DNA of 64,000 nt from Streptomyces werraensis (GCA_014656175.1 BNBX01000003.1:304573-368572); one strand, 5' to 3'; positions 16,637 to 25,261 are shown, numbered from the stretch's first letter. Made by a program: numbers and translations. Notes: a model not told the origin generated them from the sequence alone.

Positions 16637-17439
16637 GGCAGCAGCCAATCCACGGGACGCCGGTCGGACAGCCGGATGGAACCGGTGGCCAGGGTCATCG
16701 ACGTCAGCTCGAACGGCGGGCCGTCGGCCGAGGACCACGCGTAACCGCTCTCCGTGCTGTCGGAGCGCTTCAGCTCCACGGTGACCGCCACCGGCCTGCC
16801 GTCCCGGGTGAACTCCTCGCCGAGCTGGGTGTCGCCGAGGAACGCGGCGATCTGCCGCGGGGACTGGGCGGAGCGGTCCACCTTCGTCACCTCGCCGCGC
16901 AGCACGCCGTACTCCTGGCTCGGCACCGACTGCACCGTCAGGTCGACCGAGGCGTGTGCGGGAATACCGGCGGCCTTCTGCGCGGGGACGTACACCGTCG
17001 CGTACAACGGGGCCTTCGCGCGGCTCACCTTCTCCACGGCGGCGACGTCCGCGCCGGTCGCGATGATCTGCCCGGCGCCGGCGGCGAGCGCGGTGATCCG
17101 GCCCGCCTGAAGGGTGCGCACGACCTGGTCGCCGTCCGGCGTACGGACCTTGAGCACGGGGGAGCCGGCCGGCAGCCGCTCGCCCTCGCGCGCGAGCACG
17201 GCGGTGACCTGGCCGGCGACAGGGCTCTGCAGGATGTAACTGCCCTGCCCGTACGTGAGGATGGCGGGCGCCTGGACCGTGGAGGTGACCGAGCCGGTCA
17301 GCGCCCACACGGACGCGGCGGCCATCGCGATCACGGTGACGGACAGCACCAGCCAGCCCTGCGGGCGGGCGAAACGCACCGGGAGGTCGAGATCCTCCGG
17401 CGACTGGAGCCTGGCGAGGGCCTGTTGGCGGAATTGCAC
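16633..17439 (-). CDS. HlyD-like periplasmic-adaptor protein of the NHLM export system
   Basis: 268 residues. Short cytoplasmic N-terminus with the arginine-rich LARLQSPEDLDLPVRFARPQG opening typical of NHLM secretion proteins, one transmembrane helix (~28-50), then a beta-barrel/lipoyl-like extracytoplasmic region (GSYILQSPVAGQVTAVLAREGERLPAGSPVLKV) without the long coiled coil of Gram-negative HlyD. Expected to connect the two ABC proteins to the cell exterior. Its stop codon overlaps the start of the C39 ABC gene. A 13-bp hairpin separates it from the precursor gene upstream, which may keep adaptor and transporter expression below that of the precursor. Confidence 0.9.
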   Translation of the reverse strand: MQFRQQALARLQSPEDLDLPVRFARPQGWLVLSVTVIAMAAASVWALTGSVTSTVQAPAILTYGQGSYILQSPVAGQVTAVLAREGERLPAGSPVLKVRTPDGDQVVRTLQAGRITALAAGAGQIIATGADVAAVEKVSRAKAPLYATVYVPAQKAAGIPAHASVDLTVQSVPSQEYGVLRGEVTKVDRSAQSPRQIAAFLGDTQLGEEFTRDGRPVAVTVELKRSDSTESGYAWSSADGPPFELTSMTLATGSIRLSDRRPVDWLLP

Positions 17440-17499
17440 GGGTCTTCCCTCACCTGGGTGAGCTGTGCGACGTGACGGAAGGACTGCGGACGCACCACA

Positions 17500-17532
17500 G
17501 AGTCCCGGAGCCGGGGTACGGCTCCGGGACTC
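17500..17532. terminator. Perfect 13-bp hairpin between precursor and export genes (attenuator candidate)
   Basis: Arms 17500-17512 (GAGTCCCGGAGCC) and 17520-17532 (GGCTCCGGGACTC), 7-nt loop, 18 bp after the precursor stop and 60 bp before the HlyD start. No T-run. Position suggests partial termination or protection of the precursor mRNA 3' end rather than the end of an operon. Confidence 0.7.
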
Positions 17533-17550
17533 GGCGGAACAAGGACGCGA

Positions 17551-17766
17551 TCAGAGACCGGCGACCAGGTTGGTGACCGGGGCCGTGTTCAGGCCGGTGA
17601 CACCCTCGACGGTGCCGACGGCCGTGTCGACCAGGCCGGACACCGGGGCGACGCTGTCCAGGGCGCCGGTGAGGGTGTTCACGGCGTTGACGGACAGACC
17701 ACCGGAAACGGCGTCGAGCTCGGCGTCGGCGATCTCGACGGTCTCGACCTGGGGGGTGGAGTTCAT
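17551..17766 (-). CDS. Double-glycine-leader secreted peptide precursor
   Basis: 71 residues from the ATG at 17766, with GGGAAG ~10 nt upstream. Residues 1-23 form a leader (MNSTPQVETVEIADAELDAVSGG) with the acidic/hydrophobic ELDAVSGG end recognised by C39 peptidases. The predicted 48-residue product is neutral, rich in Val, Thr, Leu, Gly, Asn and Ser, and has no Cys, Trp, Lys or Arg. It contains loose repeats of V-S/T-G-L. With no Cys, lanthionine rings are excluded, and no modification enzyme gene is adjacent. It heads the operon with HlyD and two ABC proteins, so it is the export substrate. Function is open: bacteriocin, signal, or surface/aggregating peptide. Confidence 0.85.
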   Translation of the reverse strand: MNSTPQVETVEIADAELDAVSGGLSVNAVNTLTGALDSVAPVSGLVDTAVGTVEGVTGLNTAPVTNLVAGL

Positions 17767-18338
17767 GATGGAACTTCCCTTCGTATGGACTTTCACAAGG
17801 GGGGAGCGGCCCCCCTCTGGGGACAGATGAAGGCCGCGGCCGCGGGCGCTCCGAGCGCCCGTCGCCGGGAGCCCGGAACGGCCTTGCGGTGCGATGGATC
17901 AAAGCACGCGGCAACCGGCCGCTTCCAATCCCTCACGCGCCTCACCAGGCAACTTGCGGCCAGGAGGCACCCAAGCGTGCAGACGAGGACACGGCTCGGC
18001 GGCGACTTCTTCACATGGGCCACGGCATCGACGCATCCGGCCGCTTGCGCCCCCGTGGCGGGAATGAGACACATCGGCCGCAAAGGCGTGTCCCGGATGC
18101 GCGGCCTGTGAACGGACGGCGGGTCAGGTGACCGGGTTGGGCATTCGCTGTGCAGATTCGCCGAAGCCGGGATTCGAACGGGGAGCGAAGACCGGGCGTG
18201 CACGACCGGTGACGGACGGTGAGGATCCGCTCCGCGTTGAACGCCCCTCAACTCCCTTGCGTACCAACGACCGTCCAGGCGCCCCGAACAGCCGCCGGAC
18301 GGCGGCACGACTCCGGTCCCCCCAGGAGGTCGAGAAGT
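17767..18338. other. Divergent intergenic region, 572 bp, no gene seen
   Basis: Separates the minus-strand export operon from the plus-strand protease gene and holds both promoters. It contains a near-perfect palindrome GGGCGCTC-C-GAGCGCCC at 17844-17860, about 80 bp upstream of the precursor ATG, which could be an operator. Open frames here show no coding bias. Confidence 0.4.
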
Positions 18339-19682
18339 TTGAGTCACAAGCGAATCCCGAAGCGCAAGGCCGCGATAGCGGTGGGTGGTGTGGTGGCCCT
18401 CGGCGCCGCCGCGATCCTGCTCCCCAACGCCAACGCGTCCCAGGACGGCGCGTCGGACGGCGTCGTGGCCGCGCCGAAGACACTGAAGGCGGGCGACGCC
18501 TCGGACCTCGCCACCCGGCTCGCCGGCACGCTCGGCGACGCCTACGCGGGCGCCTGGTACGACGGCGAGGACAAGCGGCTCGTCGTCAACGTGGTGCGCG
18601 GCGAGAACACCATGGCCCTGAAGGTCCGCAGCGCGGGCGCGGAGGTCCGCTGGGTCGACAACAGCACGGCCGAACTCCAGGCCGGGGCAGGCACGTTGAA
18701 GTCGGAGGCGACCATCCCGGGCACCTCGTGGGCGGTCGACCCGCGCACCAACAAGATCCTCGTCACCGCGGACAGCACGGTCACCGGCGACAAGTGGGAC
18801 CAGCTGGAGTCCACCGTCGAGAGCCTCGGCTCCGGCATGGCGACCCTCAAGAAGTCCGCGGGAACCTTCCGCACCTTCGCGTCCGGCGGCGACGCCATCT
18901 TCGCGGGCGGCGCCCGCTGTTCACTCGGCTTCAACGTCACCGCGGGCGACGGCAGTCCGGCGTTCCTCACCGCCGGGCACTGCGCCGCCGCCGGCGACGA
19001 GTGGTCCGACCAGCAGGGCGGCCCGCCGATCGCCACGGTCGACCAGGCGCTGTTCCCCGGCGCGGGCGACTTCGCGCTCGTCACCTACGACGATCCGGCC
19101 ACCGAGGCCCCCAGCGAGGTGAACGTCGGCGGCCAGACGGTCCCGATCGTCCAGGCCGCGGAGGCCACCGTCGGCCAGCAGGTGTTCCGCATGGGCAGCA
19201 CCACCGGTCTCGCCGACGGCCAGGTGCTCGGTCTGAACGCCACCGTGAACTACCCCGAGGGCACGGTCACCGGGCTCATCCAGACCGACGTGTGCGCGGA
19301 GCCCGGTGACAGCGGCGGCTCCCTGTTCACCCAGGACGGTCTGGCCATCGGCCTGACCTCCGGCGGCAGCGGCGACTGCACCGTGGGCGGCGAGACGTTC
19401 TTCCAGCCCGTCACCACCGCCCTGGAGGCCGTCGGAGCGACCCTCGGCGACGGCGGTGCGGGCGCAGGCGGCCAGGCAGGCGGCCAGGAGCAGGGCGCGG
19501 GCCAGGAGGCCGGCGACGGCCAGGCCGGCGCGCAGGACCAGGCCGGCGCCGAGGACCAGGCGGGCGGCCAGGACGCCGGCGCCGGTCAGGACGGCGCCGG
19601 CGGACAGGACATGCAGGACGGGACCGGTACGGGCTCCGGCCGTCACTCCGGTCAGGACTCCGGGCTGTCCCGGACGCACTGA
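18339..19682 (+). CDS. Secreted streptogrisin-like S1 serine protease with a low-complexity C-terminal tail
   Basis: 447 residues from a TTG at 18339 with a perfect AGGAGGT at 18324-18330 (8-nt spacing). Basic N-terminus plus hydrophobic segment (~11-33) is a Sec signal peptide. A pro-region (~40-180) should guide folding, as in alpha-lytic-type proteases. The mature chymotrypsin-fold domain starts near SGGDAIFAGG (~182). Catalytic triad His214 (TAGHC), Asp244 (AGDFAL), Ser325 (GDSGGS); disulfides C194-C215 and C319-C347. Residues ~371-447 are almost only Gly, Gln, Ala and Asp in irregular repeats and then a Ser/Gly/His end; there is no chitin-binding domain as in streptogrisin C. Extracellular protein degradation; substrate class uncertain. 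Confidence 0.9.
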   Translation: MSHKRIPKRKAAIAVGGVVALGAAAILLPNANASQDGASDGVVAAPKTLKAGDASDLATRLAGTLGDAYAGAWYDGEDKRLVVNVVRGENTMALKVRSAGAEVRWVDNSTAELQAGAGTLKSEATIPGTSWAVDPRTNKILVTADSTVTGDKWDQLESTVESLGSGMATLKKSAGTFRTFASGGDAIFAGGARCSLGFNVTAGDGSPAFLTAGHCAAAGDEWSDQQGGPPIATVDQALFPGAGDFALVTYDDPATEAPSEVNVGGQTVPIVQAAEATVGQQVFRMGSTTGLADGQVLGLNATVNYPEGTVTGLIQTDVCAEPGDSGGSLFTQDGLAIGLTSGGSGDCTVGGETFFQPVTTALEAVGATLGDGGAGAGGQAGGQEQGAGQEAGDGQAGAQDQAGAEDQAGGQDAGAGQDGAGGQDMQDGTGTGSGRHSGQDSGLSRTH

Positions 19683-19711
19683 CCCGCACCCACCGGTCCC
19701 CGTGCGTGTGG

Positions 19712-19743
19712 GGTGCCCCCGGCCGTGTGCGGGCGGGGGCGCC
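19712..19743. terminator. Hairpin between convergent protease and PP2C genes
   Basis: GGTGCCCCCG (19712-19721) pairs with CGGGGGCGCC (19734-19743) with one G-T wobble and a 12-nt loop. It lies in the 79-bp gap between two convergent stop codons. Confidence 0.6.
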
Positions 19744-19761
19744 TTGGCGCCGCGGGGCCGG

Positions 19762-21894
19762 TCAGCGCGGCACGGACCTCAGCAGCAGCACCGCCGTGTC
19801 GTCCAGCCGGTCCGCCGAGTGCGGGCCGTGTCGCACCAGCGCGTCCGCCAGGTCGTCCAGCGGCAGGTCGCCGAGCTCGGTGAGCCGGCGGCACAGCTCG
19901 GCCAGGGCGTCCTCGAAGTCGACGCCGGGCGACTCCACCAGACCGTCCGTGTACAGGACGAGCAGCGAACCGGGCGGCAGCGCCACCTCCGTCGACGGAT
20001 AGGCCGCCGTGCCGTCGATGCCCAGCAGCGGCCCGCCGGCCAGGTCGAGGACCCGGACCCGCCCGTCGGGGCGGCGCAGCAGCGGCGGCGGATGCCCCGC
20101 CCGCGACATCACGGCCCGCCCCCGCACCGCGTCGAGCCGCAGATACAGACAGCTGGCGAACAGCTCCACGCCCAGGTCCAGCAGCAGCCGGTTGGTGCTG
20201 CGCATCACCTCGTCCGGCGCCTGCCCCACCGCCGTGTACGCCCGCACCGCCGTACGGACCTGGCCCATCAGCCCGGCCGCCGTCACGTTGTGCCCCTGCA
20301 CGTCGCCGATCACCGCCGCCGCCACGCCGTCGGTCGGCACCAGGTCGTAGAAGTCGCCCCCGATCTCCATGCCCCGGGTGGCGGGCAGATACCGGGCGGC
20401 GGCCTCGATCCCCTGCAACGCCGGCAGGGTGCTCGGCAGCAGCGCCTCCTGCAGCCCGTGCGCCAGCCGGTGCTTGACGTCGTAGAGCATCGCCCGCTCC
20501 AGCGCCTGGGCGATCAGCCCCGCCAGACTCGTCAGCACCGCCCGCTCCTCCGTCGCGAACCGGTGCGGCGCCCCGTACGACAGCACACACGTCCCCACCG
20601 GGCGGCCCGAGGCGATCAGCGGCAGGTACGCCCACGCCGAGAACTCCGACGGATGCGTCTGCAGCGCCGGGTACAGCCGCTCCAGGTCCCCCCGTGACTC
20701 GAAGAAGGCGGGCACCCCGGTGCGCAGCACCTGGCCGCCCGGCGTCGGCTCGGACAGCGGCAGCCCGTCGAACCGCTCCACCACCAGCGGGTCCGCGTAC
20801 CCGCGGTGCCCGAGCACCCGCAGCCGGCCCGCGCGGGAGCCGAGGACCACCAGCCCCTGGCCGCCCACCGCCGGCACGATCTCGTCCGCGACCAGCTGCA
20901 CCACGTCCTGCACCCCGACCGCCTCGGTCAGCGCCCCGGCCAGACCGAGCACCTGGGTGATGGTCACCAGCCGGTCCGTGCCCACGCCCGGCTGCGGCGC
21001 CGCGGCACGGTTCATCTCCGTCACCGTGCGGGCCCTGCTGATCCGCACGCTGATACCGGTCGTGCTCGGGTACAGCCGGAAGGACAGCCAGGTGTCGGGC
21101 GGCCGCAGCGCGACGAACGAGGTGACGTCCTGGCTGAACAGCGCCGCCCGGTACCGGTCCTCGTACACCGGGTCGTTCAGCCACGGCACCGCCGCCCACA
21201 GGTGCGCGCCCGGCAGCCGGTCGGGCGCCACGCCGAGCAGGTCGGACGCCGCGGCGTTGGCGAACGCGACCCGCCCGTGCAGATCGAGCGAGCACAGCCC
21301 GTACGGCAGCCGGGACACCATCCGGGCCGCCTCCATCGCGCCCAGCGAGCCGGCCACCCCGCCCACCACCGGCGCGGCCAGCAGGTCCGGCTCGTGCGCG
21401 AGGGGCAGGCTGTGCTCGGCGGCCCGCTCCAGCCGCACCGCGAGCCGGTCGCAGGCGGCGGTGAGGTGCTCGCGCTCCCAGTCCGACAGCTCTGACGGGT
21501 GCGACCCCGGCCAGGTCACGAAGACCGCGCCGTACGTCTTCGTCTCCGTCGCCACCGGCAGCGCGGCGAGAGAGAAGGGGTAGGGGAGGACCATGGCGAT
21601 CCGGGGGTAGTGGCGGGCCATCTCCTCCCCGCCGCCCACCCACACCAGCCGGCGTTCGCGCACCGCGTCGGACACGGGGATCGGCGCACTCAGCGCGACC
21701 CGCTCCCACGGCGCGGCGAAGGCGCGGGGCAGCCCCGCCATCACGGCCATCTCCAGCACGGGCTGATCGGGGGAGAGGAGGTACACGGCGCCGGAGTGGG
21801 CATGCACCTCGTCCATCAGCGCGGCCAGCGTCAGCGACAGCAGCGGACGGCCCACGGGCGCCCGCGTCCCCGCGGACGCCTGTCCCTCGGACAC
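19762..21894 (-). CDS. GAF-PAS-GAF-SpoIIE/PP2C serine phosphatase regulator
   Basis: 710 residues from the GTG at 21894, chosen because GAGGAGG lies ~8 nt upstream. Approximate layout: GAF-like 20-180, PAS ~190-300 (VSRLPYGLCSLDLHGRVAFANAAASDLLG), second GAF ~315-470, SpoIIE-type PP2C ~490-705. The phosphatase has its metal-binding acids in GGDFYDLVP, VIGDVQGHNVTAAG, YTDGLVE and DDTAVLLL, so it should be active. Such proteins dephosphorylate anti-anti-sigma factors of the RsbV/SpoIIAA type and so release stress sigma factors. No kinase (HATPase) domain, unlike its divergent neighbour. The sensed input is unknown. Cytoplasmic. Confidence 0.9.
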   Translation of the reverse strand: MSEGQASAGTRAPVGRPLLSLTLAALMDEVHAHSGAVYLLSPDQPVLEMAVMAGLPRAFAAPWERVALSAPIPVSDAVRERRLVWVGGGEEMARHYPRIAMVLPYPFSLAALPVATETKTYGAVFVTWPGSHPSELSDWEREHLTAACDRLAVRLERAAEHSLPLAHEPDLLAAPVVGGVAGSLGAMEAARMVSRLPYGLCSLDLHGRVAFANAAASDLLGVAPDRLPGAHLWAAVPWLNDPVYEDRYRAALFSQDVTSFVALRPPDTWLSFRLYPSTTGISVRISRARTVTEMNRAAAPQPGVGTDRLVTITQVLGLAGALTEAVGVQDVVQLVADEIVPAVGGQGLVVLGSRAGRLRVLGHRGYADPLVVERFDGLPLSEPTPGGQVLRTGVPAFFESRGDLERLYPALQTHPSEFSAWAYLPLIASGRPVGTCVLSYGAPHRFATEERAVLTSLAGLIAQALERAMLYDVKHRLAHGLQEALLPSTLPALQGIEAAARYLPATRGMEIGGDFYDLVPTDGVAAAVIGDVQGHNVTAAGLMGQVRTAVRAYTAVGQAPDEVMRSTNRLLLDLGVELFASCLYLRLDAVRGRAVMSRAGHPPPLLRRPDGRVRVLDLAGGPLLGIDGTAAYPSTEVALPPGSLLVLYTDGLVESPGVDFEDALAELCRRLTELGDLPLDDLADALVRHGPHSADRLDDTAVLLLRSVPR

Positions 21895-22217
21895 GCCGAC
21901 CACCTCCTCGCGCGGCCCGCACCCAATCTCCCCTGTGGGAGGGCGCCCCGCACGGCGAGCGGGCCGCCCGGTGCGCGCATCTGTGCGCCTACCCCGTTCC
22001 GCGCCTGTGAGCCCCCCCCCCCTCGTCGGCCCTGGCGGGCCTCGTCCTCGAGCGCCGGACGGGGGCGGGGCCCCCGCGGACGTCCGGGTGGCGTCGGCCG
22101 CGCACGGTCGCGGGCATGCGCACCGCGAGCCGGGCGCAGACCCCGCGTGAAAACCGGCGCGCCCAGCCGCGCGCCGTTCGCGCACAGGGGCTGCGCCCGT
22201 GTCCCTTTAGCGCTGTA
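21895..22217. other. Divergent intergenic region, 323 bp, with an 11-C homopolymer
   Basis: Holds the promoters of the two divergent PP2C regulators. A run of 11 cytosines spans 22012-22022, slippage-prone and unusual even at this GC content. No gene is supported. Confidence 0.45.
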
Positions 22218-24662
22218 ATGGCCAACGTGGTCGGTGAGGGCGCTGCGGGACGCAGCACGAGAACGCTGCGCGCCGAAGGCGCCTTGAGCGCGCTCGCGGC
22301 CGACCCCCACGCGCCCGACCGGCTGCGCCGCATCCTGGAGCAGGCCCTCGTCTTCGCCGGGGCCGCGTTCGCCGGCTTCTACACCCTCGGCGAGGACGGC
22401 GAGCTGCTGTGCCTGGCGGAGGCCGCCGGGGTGCCGCGCACCCTGTGCGGGGTGCGCGACTGCTATTCCGTCGCCGGCCGTACCCCGGTCGCCGAGGCGC
22501 ACCGGGGACGCACGGTGTGGCTCGGCCCGAGGGACCTGGCCGCCCAGTCCCAGTCGCGCCGTACGCCCCGCCGCGACTTCCATCTCGCCGCCCTGCCCGT
22601 GCGCCGAGGCGGCGGCTGTCTGCTCGCGGTGAGCGAGCGGCCGGGCGGTTTCGACGCCGGCGACCGGGCGTGTCTCGCCCTCGTCGCCGACGCCGTCGCC
22701 CTCCCCGCGCCGCCCGTCACCGCCGAGGGCGCGGACCTGCCGCCGGGCGGCTTCAGCCTCGCCATGGACACCGGCCGGCTCCGGGTGCACGACGACGTCC
22801 TGGACCTGTTCGGACTCGACCCGGACGACTTCGACGGGCGGGTGGAGACCCTGCTGGGCCTGGCCGTCCCCGAGGACCTGCCCTCGCTGATGTCCGTGGT
22901 GGAGGCCGACCACATGACGATCGGCGACCGGGAGCTGGAGTTCCGGGTGCTCCAGCCCGCCGGTCCGCCCCGGTGGCTGCGGCTGCGCGGCAGGCTGGAG
23001 CACGGCGGCGAGGGACGCCCGGCCCGCCTCGTCGGCACCGTCGCCGACGCCTCCTCGCTGCGCGCCGACGTCACCGACGTGGCCCGGGTGCAGCGCCTTG
23101 CCGCCGCCCTGTCCACCGCCGTCACCGTGCGGGACGTCGGCAAGGCCGTGGTGGCCGCGCTGCGCCGCCCGCTGCGCGCCGACCGGATCGCCCTCGCCGA
23201 GCTGGAGAGCGACCGGCTCGTCGTCACCGTCCTCGACCCGCCCGAGCCGGAGGCCTGGCCGGAGGTGTGGCGGTCGGAGTGGCGCACCGAGTGGCCCGAC
23301 GCGCCCGTCCGCACCATGCCGACCCTGGCCGCGGCGCTGCGCGAGGGCCGTCCCGCGACATGGCCGGCCGGCTCCCCGCTGGAACCGGCCCTCGCCGAGG
23401 TCGGTCCTGGCGGCCTCGCCGTGCTGCCGCTGCCCGCGGGCAACCGCATGGCCGGCGCCTGCCTCGTCGGCTGGGACGCCCCGCACGACATCGGCGCGGA
23501 CGAGCGGACCCTGCTCACCGCGGCCGCCAACCTGGCCGGACAGGCCCTGATGCGGGCCCGCGCCTTCGACGCCGAGCACGAGCTGGTCGGCATGCTCCAG
23601 CGCCAGCTGCTGCCGCGCCGCCTGCCCCGGCTGCCGGGCGCGGTCGCCGTCGCCCGCTACCTTCCCAGCACCGCCGGACTGGAACTCGGCGGAGACTGGT
23701 ACGACGTCATCCCGCTCCCCGACAACCACGTGGCCCTCGTCATCGGCGACGTGCAGGGCCACAGCGCCGGCGCCGCCACCCTCATGGGGCAGATGCGCAC
23801 CGCCCTGCGCGCCTACGCCGTCGAGGGCCACCCCCCGGACGTGGTGGTCTCCCACGCCAACCGGCTCCTCGTCGACCTGGAGACCGACCTCTTCGCCACC
23901 TGCTGCTACGTCGACGTCGACATGGAGGCGGGCAGCGCCTGGTGCGTGCGCGCCGGCCATCTGCCGCCGGTGCTGCGGCACCCGGACGGGCGCACCGAGA
24001 TCGCGGAGGCGGAGGGCGGCCCGCCGCTCGGGGTGGTCCGGCAGTGCGACTTCCCCATGAGCCCGCTGCGGCTCCAGCCCGGCACGCTGGTCGCCCTCAC
24101 CACGGACGGTCTGGTCGAGTCGCCCGACTCCGACATCGACGCGGGCATGGAGCGGTTCGCCCGGCAGGTGGCCGCCGCCGACCCGGCCGATCTCGGGCCG
24201 GTCGCGGACGCGCTGCTCGGCAGGGCGCTCCGCAGCGACGACGTCGCGCTGCTGCTGATGCGCTACGACGGCATGGACACCCGCCCGCTGCGCGAGAGCT
24301 GGACGGTGTGGCGGGTCCCGCAGGCGGTCGGTCACGCCCGCCGCTTCACCCGGCGCACCCTGCGCTCCTGGGGCGTCACCGAGGAGATCGACGCGCCCCT
24401 GCTCGCCGTCTCCGAGCTGGTCACCAACGCCCTGGTGCACACCGACGGGAAGGTCCGCCTCGACCTCACCCTGATCGGGGACCGGCTGCGTCTCGCCGTC
24501 GCGGACGCCTCCCTGCGCTCGCCGGTCAAGCCGACCAGCATCGGCTGGGAGGCCACCGGGGGCCGCGGCATCCTCCTCGTCGAGGCGGTGTCGGCGGCCT
24601 GGGGCACCCTGCCGGTCAGCGGCGGCAAGCAGGTCTGGGCGGACTTCACCGTGCGGCGCTGA
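22218..24662 (+). CDS. GAF/PAS-SpoIIE phosphatase fused to an anti-sigma-type HATPase kinase domain
   Basis: 814 residues from the ATG at 22218 (MANVVGEGAAGRSTRTL); no clear Shine-Dalgarno. Layout: GAF ~25-190, PAS-like ~200-300, second GAF ~310-460, SpoIIE-type PP2C ~470-685 (GGDWYDVIP, VIGDVQGHSAGAATLMGQMRT, TTDGLVESPDSD), then an RsbW-like HATPase ~700-814 with the N-box ELVTNALVH near 732 and the G1 region ATGGRGILLVEAVS. It therefore carries both opposing activities of a partner-switching module: phosphatase and kinase/anti-sigma. It diverges from another PP2C regulator, and the two may read the same signal. Partner anti-anti-sigma and sigma factors are not encoded in the window. Confidence 0.9.
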   Translation: MANVVGEGAAGRSTRTLRAEGALSALAADPHAPDRLRRILEQALVFAGAAFAGFYTLGEDGELLCLAEAAGVPRTLCGVRDCYSVAGRTPVAEAHRGRTVWLGPRDLAAQSQSRRTPRRDFHLAALPVRRGGGCLLAVSERPGGFDAGDRACLALVADAVALPAPPVTAEGADLPPGGFSLAMDTGRLRVHDDVLDLFGLDPDDFDGRVETLLGLAVPEDLPSLMSVVEADHMTIGDRELEFRVLQPAGPPRWLRLRGRLEHGGEGRPARLVGTVADASSLRADVTDVARVQRLAAALSTAVTVRDVGKAVVAALRRPLRADRIALAELESDRLVVTVLDPPEPEAWPEVWRSEWRTEWPDAPVRTMPTLAAALREGRPATWPAGSPLEPALAEVGPGGLAVLPLPAGNRMAGACLVGWDAPHDIGADERTLLTAAANLAGQALMRARAFDAEHELVGMLQRQLLPRRLPRLPGAVAVARYLPSTAGLELGGDWYDVIPLPDNHVALVIGDVQGHSAGAATLMGQMRTALRAYAVEGHPPDVVVSHANRLLVDLETDLFATCCYVDVDMEAGSAWCVRAGHLPPVLRHPDGRTEIAEAEGGPPLGVVRQCDFPMSPLRLQPGTLVALTTDGLVESPDSDIDAGMERFARQVAAADPADLGPVADALLGRALRSDDVALLLMRYDGMDTRPLRESWTVWRVPQAVGHARRFTRRTLRSWGVTEEIDAPLLAVSELVTNALVHTDGKVRLDLTLIGDRLRLAVADASLRSPVKPTSIGWEATGGRGILLVEAVSAAWGTLPVSGGKQVWADFTVRR

Positions 24663-24745
24663 CGGTGCCGGCCGCCGTGCGGCGGGTACCCGTCCCTCAC
24701 CGAGCCGGCCGAGAAAGCCGGGCGAGCCGAGGGAAGGGAACCGCC

Positions 24746-25165
24746 ATGGCCCACCACGTCCGCGACATCATGACCGCCGCGCCCGTGACCGTCGGACCGC
24801 AGACCTCCGTCGCACAGGCCGCCCGCCTCATGCGGGACCACGACCTCGGCGCCGTGCTGGTCACCGACGACGGGCGGCTGCGGGGACTGGTCACCGACCG
24901 GGACCTGGTGGTGCGTTCGGTCGCCGAGGGTCTCGACCCCGAGGAAACCACCGTGGTCCGAGCGTGCAGCGAGGACCTGGTGACCGTACGGCCCGACGAC
25001 GAGCTGGACGTCGCGGTACGGCTGATGCGTGAACACGCCGTGCGCCGCGTCCCGGTGGTCGACGGCGAACACCCGGTCGGCGTCCTGTCGTTGGGGGACG
25101 TCGCCCTGGAGCGCGACCCGGAGTCGGCCCTCGGGGACATCAGCGTCGCCCGCCCGAACACCTGA
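24746..25165 (+). CDS. Stand-alone tandem CBS-domain protein
   Basis: 139 residues from the ATG at 24746, with GGGAAGGGAA upstream. Two CBS motifs (VRDIMTAAPVTVGPQTSVAQAARLM and the second starting VVRACSEDLVTVRPDDELDVAVRLM) make one Bateman module that typically binds adenine nucleotides or S-adenosyl compounds. VTDRDLVVRSVAEG between them is the usual ligand-contact loop. No catalytic domain is attached. It follows the phosphatase/kinase gene by 83 bp on the same strand. Members often accumulate under stress or dormancy; the partner here is unknown. Confidence 0.9.
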   Translation: MAHHVRDIMTAAPVTVGPQTSVAQAARLMRDHDLGAVLVTDDGRLRGLVTDRDLVVRSVAEGLDPEETTVVRACSEDLVTVRPDDELDVAVRLMREHAVRRVPVVDGEHPVGVLSLGDVALERDPESALGDISVARPNT

Positions 25166-25261
25166 ACTCCCGATGGGTGAGGGAGGCGGACGGATTCCGA
25201 GGCGCGTGTTTGACCCGCGCGGCACCGGGGGACCCGGCCCGCCGGTGACCGCAGAAGGAAG

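Noticed and set aside
17551..17766. Lanthipeptide precursor
   Set aside because: The GG leader and export genes fit, but the core has no cysteine and there is no LanM or other modification enzyme, so lanthionine formation is impossible.
18166..18179. tRNA-like GCCGGGATTCGAAC segment (a T-arm sequence on the reverse strand) upstream of the serine protease gene
   Set aside because: The flanking bases do not form a five-pair T-stem, and no acceptor stem, anticodon arm or D-arm can be drawn; at most a tRNA fragment or chance match.
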